DNA of 18,407 bases, from positions 1-18,407 of the forward strand of contig JAKPGH010000039.1 of NCBI GenBank assembly GCA_029550985.1, given 5' to 3'. Shown in pieces: positions 13,581 to 18,407 of this stretch (positions within the stretch are counted from its first letter, which is position 1; each line of letters opens with the position of its first letter). The DNA comes from Bacillota bacterium (GTDB taxonomy: Bacteria; Bacillota; Clostridia; Oscillospirales; Ruminococcaceae). Position numbers and translations under genes: made by a program. The notes below the pieces were generated by a model. That model was not told where the DNA came from. It worked only from the letters and a program-made list of their open reading frames with translations, and searched no databases.

Positions 13581-14956
13581 ACCGTTACCTCCTGTTCCCG
13601 CAGCAGTTGCGCTGCTTTGATGCCGATGGCGCATTCCAGCCGCTTGCGCTCCATTTCGCAGGAAAGAGTGTGGGCTTTGCGCACATCTCCCTCGTATCGG
13701 AAGTTGTTGGCGTTGCATCCGCCCGAGCAGTAGAACTTGGCCCAGCACTGGCGGCAGTCGGGCTTTTGATAGATGGTGGAGGCGGCAAAGTAGGCTTTCT
13801 TATCTTTGTCCAAGGTGCCGTCAAACACATTGCCCATCCGCCACTGCTCCATCCCCACAAATTGGTGGCAGGGGTATACGTCTCCGTCGGGGGTCACCGC
13901 CACGTATTCGTTGCCGCAGCCGCAGCCCCGCAGCCGCTTGATGGCGCAGGGCCCCTGGCTGAGGTCCAGCATAAAGTGGAAGAAGTTAAGGCCCGTTTTC
14001 CTCAGCCGGTGGTCCAGAATGATGGAAGCCAGCCGGTCGTACTCGGCGAACACTTCGGGCAAGTCTTCTTCGGTCAGAGCCCAGGGCTCTTTGGGGTCGG
14101 AAACCACCGGCTCCACCGAAACCTGGTCGAACCCCAGGTCGTACAGGGCCAGCACGTCCTGGCCAAAATCCTTGTTGTACTTGGTGAAGGTGCCCCGCAC
14201 GTAGTACTCGCCGTCTCCCCTGCGCTGCACCAGCTTCTGAAACTTGGGAACCACCGCATCGTAGCAGCCGGTGCCGTCAATGCGGGCGCGAACTTTATCG
14301 TTGACCGACTTGCGGCCGTCCAGGGAGAGGACCACGTTGCTCATTTCCCGATTGATGTAGTCAATCTTTTCGTCGTCCAGCAGCATGCCGTTGGTGGTGA
14401 TGGTAAACCGGAACCGCTTGCCGGTTTCCGGCTCTCGGCTGCGGGCGTAGTCCACCACCGCCTTCACCGTATCGAAGGCCAGCAGGGGCTCCCCTCCGAA
14501 AAAGTCCACCTCCAGCCGCTCCCGGTCCCCCGAGGCGGCGATAAGGTAGTCGATGGCCTGCTTGCCGGTTCTGGCGTCCATAACCATCCGGCCCTGGTGG
14601 TAGTCTCCCTTTCCGGCAAAGCAGTAGGCGCAGCGGAGGTTGCAATCGTGGGAGACGTTGAGGCACATGGCCTTAACGGGGGAAAGCCCCAGCTTTTCCA
14701 CAAAGACGTCGTGGCCGTCCGGAGCGAAGAGCTGCCCATCCTCCCAGAGGCGGTAAAGCTCCCGGTAGGTTTCCGCCACTTCTTCCTCGGGGTAGGAGGA
14801 AAAGGCCTGCAGCAGAGACTTCGGCGGCTCCTGCTCCAAAGGCGGCGTCAGATGCTCCAGCATATCGTAAGCCAGTTTATCGACGAGGTGAACAGCACCG
14901 CTCTCCACATCCAGCACAATCCACAGGTCCTGATATTGAAATCGATGTATCATCAT
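13577..14956 (-). CDS. scfB: SCIFF peptide radical SAM maturase (thioether-forming)
   Basis: A 459-residue radical SAM enzyme of the SPASM/Twitch group. Residues 1 to about 80 form a leader-recognition-like domain opening MIHRFQYQDLWIVLDVESGA. The radical SAM core starts near 95 with CNLRCAYC (Cys105, 109, 112) binding the 4Fe-4S cluster that cleaves S-adenosylmethionine, and has DFFGGEPLL at 151-159. The C-terminal domain for auxiliary clusters has Cys at 337, 345, 347, 363, 401, 404, 410, 414 and 433. Characterised relatives form a cysteine-sulfur to threonine alpha-carbon bond in the ScfA peptide. The ATG at 14956 is preceded by AAAGGGA; a further ATG follows at 14953. The six-cysteine precursor gene just upstream fixes the identification. 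Confidence 0.95.
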   Translation of the reverse strand: MMIHRFQYQDLWIVLDVESGAVHLVDKLAYDMLEHLTPPLEQEPPKSLLQAFSSYPEEEVAETYRELYRLWEDGQLFAPDGHDVFVEKLGLSPVKAMCLNVSHDCNLRCAYCFAGKGDYHQGRMVMDARTGKQAIDYLIAASGDRERLEVDFFGGEPLLAFDTVKAVVDYARSREPETGKRFRFTITTNGMLLDDEKIDYINREMSNVVLSLDGRKSVNDKVRARIDGTGCYDAVVPKFQKLVQRRGDGEYYVRGTFTKYNKDFGQDVLALYDLGFDQVSVEPVVSDPKEPWALTEEDLPEVFAEYDRLASIILDHRLRKTGLNFFHFMLDLSQGPCAIKRLRGCGCGNEYVAVTPDGDVYPCHQFVGMEQWRMGNVFDGTLDKDKKAYFAASTIYQKPDCRQCWAKFYCSGGCNANNFRYEGDVRKAHTLSCEMERKRLECAIGIKAAQLLREQEVTV

Positions 14957-14979
14957 ACGAATTCCCTTTACACAAATAA

Positions 14980-15094
14980 TCCGCCCCAAAGGCGGAACTG
15001 ACAACAACGCCAATCAACAACTTATGGGGGGTAACGGTGTACCCCCCACATCCTTTGGACTACATTCGGCCGCCAAAGGCTGCAAAGCCTTTGG
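14980..15094 (-). promoter_or_regulatory. Three hairpins between scfA and scfB
   Basis: In transcription order the gap contains CCAAAGGC with GCCTTTGG (15094-15073, 6-nt loop), GGGGGGTA with TACCCCCC (15047-15026, 6-nt loop) plus one more flanking pair, and TCCGCC with GGCGGA (14996-14980, 5-nt loop), the last ending about 12 nt before the scfB ribosome site. None has a strong T-run after it. Such structures between a precursor peptide and its enzyme can lower downstream expression by partial termination or mRNA processing; here that is inference. Confidence 0.6.
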
Positions 15095-15114
15095 GAATCC
15101 CTTGAATGTTTACC

Positions 15115-15258
15115 TTATGCCTGTCTCTCGCACTTCTGGTTGGCAACGGTGCAGGAGGTTTTGCAGGCCGACTGGCAGGAGGCTTGGCACTTTCCGCAGC
15201 CGCCCTTCTGAGCCGACTCCTTCAGGCTTCCTTTAGCCAAAGTTTTAATATGCTTCAT
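15115..15258 (-). CDS. scfA: SCIFF six-cysteine precursor peptide
   Basis: A 47-residue peptide, short enough to be missed by gene callers. It opens MKHIKTLAKGSLKESAQKGG as leader and then has six cysteines at 21, 24, 28, 32, 36 and 43 within the core, with a threonine between the fourth and sixth (KTSCTVANQKC). This is the SCIFF family (six cysteines in forty-five residues), nearly universal in Clostridia. In studied cases ScfB joins one cysteine sulfur to the alpha carbon of a threonine. The mature role is unknown. AAAGAGGTG lies upstream of the ATG at 15258, and a strong promoter ends about 30 nt before it. The maturase gene follows on the same strand after 158 nt. Confidence 0.96.
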   Translation of the reverse strand: MKHIKTLAKGSLKESAQKGGCGKCQASCQSACKTSCTVANQKCERQA

Positions 15259-15290
15259 ACAGTTCACCTCTTTGCTGATTCCATTCGGAA

Positions 15291-15319
15291 ATTATAGCAT
15301 AATTTCTCGGTTGTTTCAA
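15291..15319 (-). promoter_or_regulatory. Strong sigma-A promoter of scfA
   Basis: Minus strand TTGAAA (15319-15314), a 17-nt spacer and TATAAT (15296-15291), with TGC just before the -10 making it an extended -10. Transcription would start near 15284, giving a 5' leader of about 26 nt. The -35 overlaps the stop codon of the membrane protein gene upstream. Confidence 0.85.
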
Positions 15320-15732
15320 CGTCTGCGGCGTTGCCGGACATTGACGCCCAGCACACCGCCCAGCATGCCGCCAAACAACATAAAAATTACCTTAAACAAC
15401 GCAAGCATCCCCATGTCGTTGCCGGGCAGGCCAATTCCCGCCAAAAGCACCAAAATGCTGAGGACCACTCCGCAGACAGCGCCGTAGGCAAGGCCGTTTT
15501 TGCGCTGCATCCTGGCGCAGGCAAATCCCGCCGTAAAAGCCCCAGCGATGATGGCGAAAATCGCCATGGGGCTGATGAGGGACTGGGGAATATTCTTGAC
15601 GGAAAGCAGTACCGACAAAAGCAGCAAAATGCCGATGCAGACAATGGCTCCTGCTGCCACACTGACAAGGATCGGTTTTGCGACCCGATCCACACTGTTC
15701 TGTTCCATTTGCTGCGCCCTCCTGCTGGACAT
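15316..15732 (-). CDS. TIGR04086-type four-helix membrane protein
   Basis: A 138-residue integral membrane protein with four hydrophobic segments at about 21-45, 51-73, 80-101 and 108-132, a basic N-terminus (SSRRAQQ) and a very basic end (RQRRRR), so both ends are probably cytoplasmic. It contains small-residue helix packing such as AIIAGAFTAGFACARMQ and GGMLGGVLGV. Composition, length and its place next to yajC and the SCIFF genes fit the TIGR04086 (YrzE-like) family; that name rests on memory of the family rather than a search. Function is unknown; a link to export of, or immunity to, the SCIFF product is only a guess. GGGAGGTG precedes the ATG at 15732. Confidence 0.75.
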   Translation of the reverse strand: MSSRRAQQMEQNSVDRVAKPILVSVAAGAIVCIGILLLLSVLLSVKNIPQSLISPMAIFAIIAGAFTAGFACARMQRKNGLAYGAVCGVVLSILVLLAGIGLPGNDMGMLALFKVIFMLFGGMLGGVLGVNVRQRRRR

Positions 15733-15818
15733 GCAAACACCTCCCGTAAGTGTAGCGTAGTATGCTCTCTACACTATATGCAGGGCTTGTTTGCGTTATG
15801 CCGGGCACGGAGCGCGGC

Positions 15819-16220
15819 TTATTCGCTCTTCTTCTTTTTCTCGGCCTTGGCGCGGGCCTTTTCTTCCTTGGCAGCCTGGGCGGCCTTTGCCTGCGCGGCG
15901 GCGCGCTCGCGGGCCTTTTCCTGAGCGGTGAGGTTGGCCTGAATGGCAGACTTGGTTACCCGCAGCTTGGTGTTGGCGGAACCGGACTCAATCAAAACGG
16001 TTTCGTCCTTGGTGCTGACCACCCGGCCGATGATGCCGCCAATGGTGACAATCTCATCCCCTACTTCCAGGGCGTTCCGCATGGCCTGATTTTCTTTTTC
16101 CCGCTTCTTTTGGAGGCGAATCATAATAAAGTACATCAGCGCGAAAATCAGCACCATGTACAATATCAGGGACATCAAATCGCCACCGCCTGCGGCTGTC
16201 TGCAGCAAGTAGTTCTGCAT
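15819..16220 (-). CDS. yajC: YajC, preprotein translocase accessory subunit
   Basis: A 133-residue protein with one transmembrane helix at about 15-34, then the family motif region FIMIRLQKKREKE (31-43; Leu36 where Pro is usual), and a compact domain with LEVGDEIVTIGGIIGRV at 51-67 and KLRVTKSAI at 85-93. The last 35 residues are a Lys/Glu/Ala charged tail longer than in many YajC proteins. YajC associates with SecDF and the Sec channel. secD and secF, often next to yajC, do not follow here. Its own promoter lies at 16316-16344, and an AAAGGAAG ribosome site precedes the ATG. Confidence 0.93.
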   Translation of the reverse strand: MQNYLLQTAAGGGDLMSLILYMVLIFALMYFIMIRLQKKREKENQAMRNALEVGDEIVTIGGIIGRVVSTKDETVLIESGSANTKLRVTKSAIQANLTAQEKARERAAAQAKAAQAAKEEKARAKAEKKKKSE

Positions 16221-16315
16221 GGTACACTTCCTTTCTGCTTCAAGGTCCGGTCAAAGGGAATTTCGCCTCGTCTAAGCTTCAACGCGGCCTTGGAATGTAG
16301 ACAAATACAAATAAT

Positions 16316-16344
16316 AGTATAACGAAACCCAGCGCCTTTTGCAA
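16316..16344 (-). promoter_or_regulatory. Sigma-A promoter of yajC
   Basis: Minus strand TTGCAA (16344-16339), 17-nt spacer, TATACT (16321-16316). The start of transcription would be about 16309, roughly 90 nt before yajC. It shares both hexamers and the spacing with the tgt promoter. Confidence 0.75.
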
Positions 16345-16357
16345 GGTTTTTTTCCCG

Positions 16358-17503
16358 TTAGTCCTGTCCTTCCGGGATGCGGGTGTCCAGCAGGGGCACC
16401 ATCTCCCGGCGGAACTGGGCGAAGGTGCCCGCTTCGATTTCCTTGCGGATGCGCTCCATGAGAGAGTTGTAAAAATAAAGGTTGTGAATCACCGCCAGCC
16501 GGTATCCCAACATCTCGTGGTAGGCCAGCAGATGGCGGATATAAGCGCGGGAATGATGGCGGCAGGTGGGGCAGTCGCAGGTTTCGTCAATGGGGCGGTC
16601 GTCCCGCTGGTACCGGGCGTTGCCGATAATCCGCACCCCCTGCCAGGTGAACAGGGTGCCGTGGCGGGCGTTGCGGCTGGGCATGACGCAGTCGAACAAA
16701 TCGATTCCCCGCCACACCGCCTCGATGATGTTGACGGGAGTTCCCACCCCCATCAGGTAACGGGGTTTGTTGACCGGCATATAAGGTTCCACCGCGTCGA
16801 TGATGCGGTACATTTCCTCGGCGGTTTCCCCCACCGCCAGGCCGCCGATGGCGTAGCCGTCCAAATCCAGGGCGGCGATTTCCTGCATGTGCTGGATGCG
16901 CAGGTCCTCGTAGGTGGAGCCCTGATTGATGCCGAACAGCATCTGCCTGGGGTTGATGGTGTCCGGCAGGGAATTGAGCCGCGCCATCTCCTCCTTGCAG
17001 CGAATCAGCCATCGGGTGGTGCGGGCGATGCTCTGTTTGGTGTATTCGTACTCCGCCGGGTTTTCGATGCACTCGTCGAAGGCCATGGCAATGGTGGAGC
17101 CCAGATTGGACTGAATCCGCATGCTCTCCTCGGGACCCATGAAAATTTCCCGACCGTCAATGTGGGAGCGGAAGGTGACGCCCTTTTCCGCAATCTTTCT
17201 CAGCTTGGCCAGAGAAAACACCTGAAAGCCGCCGGAATCGGTGAGGATGGGCCCCGACCAGTTCATAAACCGGTGAAGCCCCCCCATGTCCCGCACCACA
17301 TCGTCGCCGGGGCGCAAATGAAGGTGGTAGGTGTTGCACAGCTCCACCTGACATTTCAGCTCCTTGAGGTCAATGGAGCTGACTCCCCCCTTGATGGCCG
17401 CCGCCGTTCCCACATTCATAAAGGCGGGCAACTGCACCGTTCCGTGAACCGTTTCCAACTGGCCTCTGCGGGCTCGGCCCTCCTGCTTGAACAGTGTATA
17501 CAT
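16358..17503 (-). CDS. tgt: tRNA-guanine transglycosylase (queuosine)
   Basis: A 381-residue enzyme that swaps guanine-34 of tRNAs with GUN anticodons for preQ1, starting the queuosine modification of the wobble base. The general base Asp89 lies in TDSGGFQVF; the nucleophile is Asp271 in LFDCVMPSRNARHG (family numbering varies); GGLAVGE is at 220-226; zinc ligands are Cys309, Cys311 and Cys314 in CDCPTC, with His340. The ATG at 17503 has GGGAGG at 8-nt spacing; an in-frame upstream start at 17530 has none and adds nine residues. In bacteria tgt is commonly followed by yajC and secDF; the tgt-yajC pair is kept here. Confidence 0.97.
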   Translation of the reverse strand: MYTLFKQEGRARRGQLETVHGTVQLPAFMNVGTAAAIKGGVSSIDLKELKCQVELCNTYHLHLRPGDDVVRDMGGLHRFMNWSGPILTDSGGFQVFSLAKLRKIAEKGVTFRSHIDGREIFMGPEESMRIQSNLGSTIAMAFDECIENPAEYEYTKQSIARTTRWLIRCKEEMARLNSLPDTINPRQMLFGINQGSTYEDLRIQHMQEIAALDLDGYAIGGLAVGETAEEMYRIIDAVEPYMPVNKPRYLMGVGTPVNIIEAVWRGIDLFDCVMPSRNARHGTLFTWQGVRIIGNARYQRDDRPIDETCDCPTCRHHSRAYIRHLLAYHEMLGYRLAVIHNLYFYNSLMERIRKEIEAGTFAQFRREMVPLLDTRIPEGQD

Positions 17504-17544
17504 CCTTTGTCCTCCCTGCGTTCCTATCACTCACTAATTGGTAC

Positions 17545-17573
17545 AGTATAGCGGAAATCTCCACATTTTGCAA
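17545..17573 (-). promoter_or_regulatory. Sigma-A promoter of tgt
   Basis: Minus strand TTGCAA (17573-17568), 17-nt spacer, TATACT (17550-17545), with transcription starting near 17538 and a leader of about 35 nt before tgt. Confidence 0.78.
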
Positions 17574-17727
17574 GGAAAAATGGAAGCTTTCCCCCATCTT
17601 GCCCGTTTTTCAGACGCTTTTCCGCCCTTTTTGCGTATAAGCCGCCCGCGTCTTTCATAAATATGAAACAGAACCAGTCCGCAGATAAAGCAGATAAAAG
17701 GGTGTTACGGAAAAGGAGGGCTTTTTG

Positions 17728-18393
17728 TTGAAACGGTTTCGATGGCTGTTATTGGCAGCGGCTGTGGTGGTGGCGGGGGCCGCCATCTGGGCCATACAGA
17801 TTTTGATTCCATGGAACTCCAAGGCGCAGGAACACCGTCCCGGGCCGCCGTCCCCGCCCGTTTCCACGGCGGACAACGCCACCCCCAGCGGCGCCGTTTT
17901 GGGGCTGGCGGAAGCGCTGCGAAAATGGGATTTGGGGTTGGCCGCCCAGTGGATGGCGCTGGCTCCGGACGGGCCGTTCTCCAACGCTTACCACAATATA
18001 TTGGCTCCCGCCCTTGCCCGCATGGAGCTGACGGTAGGGGCCGAGCGGATTGAGGGGGACCACGCCTGGGTGGATGTGGCGGTCACCGCTGTGGATATGG
18101 GAGGAGCGTTGGGCAATCTCAGCGCCGACGCCGCCTCCTATCTGGTCGACTGCATGATCAACCATTCCCAGGCCAATTGGAGCGAATTTTTGGAGGAGTA
18201 CCTCTCCACCACCAGCGCGGAGGATATGCTGCGGGTGCGCAGGGACGCCACCGTATTCCTTACCCGGGACGCGGCGGGCAAATGGCGAATCGACGCAAGC
18301 GATCCTCAAAACCGGGAGTTCTGCAACGCCCTGACCGGAGGTCTGCTGGATGTGCTGGAGCAACTGGAGCAGCTCATCACCCCCGTGATCTGA
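17728..18393 (+). CDS. Membrane-anchored extracytoplasmic protein, unknown
   Basis: A 221-residue protein not assigned to a named family. A basic start (MKRFRW) and a hydrophobic helix at about 7-27 form a signal anchor; no lipobox cysteine follows. A Pro/Ser-rich spacer spans about 32-55, then a globular alpha/beta domain with NTF2-like or DUF4878-like pattern: a helix with AVLGLAEALRKWDLGLAAQW (56-75), strands around MELTVGAERIEGDHAWVDVA and a late strand ATVFLTRDAAGKWRID before a C-terminal helix. The start chosen is the TTG at 17728, 8 nt after GGAGG (17715-17719); TTG at 17725 is an alternative. It is divergent from tgt. The 150-nt gap has a dyad TTTCAT-N4-ATGAAA at 17653-17668 and a tandem GCAGATAAA repeat at 17681-17698. 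Confidence 0.75.
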   Translation: MKRFRWLLLAAAVVVAGAAIWAIQILIPWNSKAQEHRPGPPSPPVSTADNATPSGAVLGLAEALRKWDLGLAAQWMALAPDGPFSNAYHNILAPALARMELTVGAERIEGDHAWVDVAVTAVDMGGALGNLSADAASYLVDCMINHSQANWSEFLEEYLSTTSAEDMLRVRRDATVFLTRDAAGKWRIDASDPQNREFCNALTGGLLDVLEQLEQLITPVI

Positions 18394-18407
18394 CGCCATT
18401 ATCTTTC

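Noticed and set aside
13581..13748. N-terminal extension of proC by 56 residues
   Set aside because: It is the alternate frame of the scfB 3' end; the Rossmann motif and ribosome site place the start at 13580.
1..18407. CRISPR array, tRNA, rRNA, transposase or phage attachment site
   Set aside because: No regularly spaced direct repeats, cloverleaf-like sequences, rRNA-like segments, transposase motifs or terminal repeats were seen on either strand.

Overview
The window looks like chromosomal DNA from a GC-rich, flagellated, low-oxygen member of the Clostridia, most likely an Oscillospiraceae/Ruminococcaceae-type bacterium. The evidence is a Firmicutes-style division and cell-wall cluster, a sigma-28 (SigD) flagellin promoter, a zinc-type adenylate kinase, and above all the SCIFF peptide with its radical SAM maturase, a pair characteristic of Clostridia. 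Genus or species cannot be fixed from sequence alone.

Positions 1-8803 (+ strand) hold a dcw cluster: 3' end of murE, murF, mraY, ftsW/spoVE, murG, murA, ftsQ/divIB and ftsZ. These genes make the UDP-MurNAc-pentapeptide (MurE, MurF, and MurA at the committed step), build lipids I and II (MraY, MurG), polymerise glycan at the septum (FtsW) and organise division (FtsQ/DivIB, FtsZ). murD is absent from its usual place between mraY and ftsW, and ftsA is absent between ftsQ and ftsZ. ftsZ has its own extended -10 promoter and ends in a clear terminator.

Positions 8822-10861 form a flagellin unit: a near-perfect sigma-28 promoter, a structured leader of about 180 nt with CsrA-like GGA sites, the flagellin gene, several hairpins, and a small coiled-coil gene that appears to continue in another frame. 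It is closed by a bidirectional terminator.

Positions 10920-17503 are on the minus strand. Reading in transcription order: tgt; yajC; a four-helix membrane protein of the TIGR04086 type; scfA (a 47-residue six-cysteine peptide easily missed because of its size); scfB (its radical SAM maturase); proC, overlapping scfB by 4 nt; a terminator and a 450-nt AT-richer gap; then adk and an mgtC-family gene. Good sigma-A promoters precede tgt, yajC and scfA, and a weaker one precedes adk.

Positions 17728-18393 (+ strand, divergent from tgt) encode an unrecognised membrane-anchored extracytoplasmic protein.

The best candidates for unusual biology are the SCIFF ribosomally made peptide locus with its structured scfA-scfB gap and its coupling to proC, the flagellin leader RNA, and a near-identical short palindrome found in two intergenic regions.
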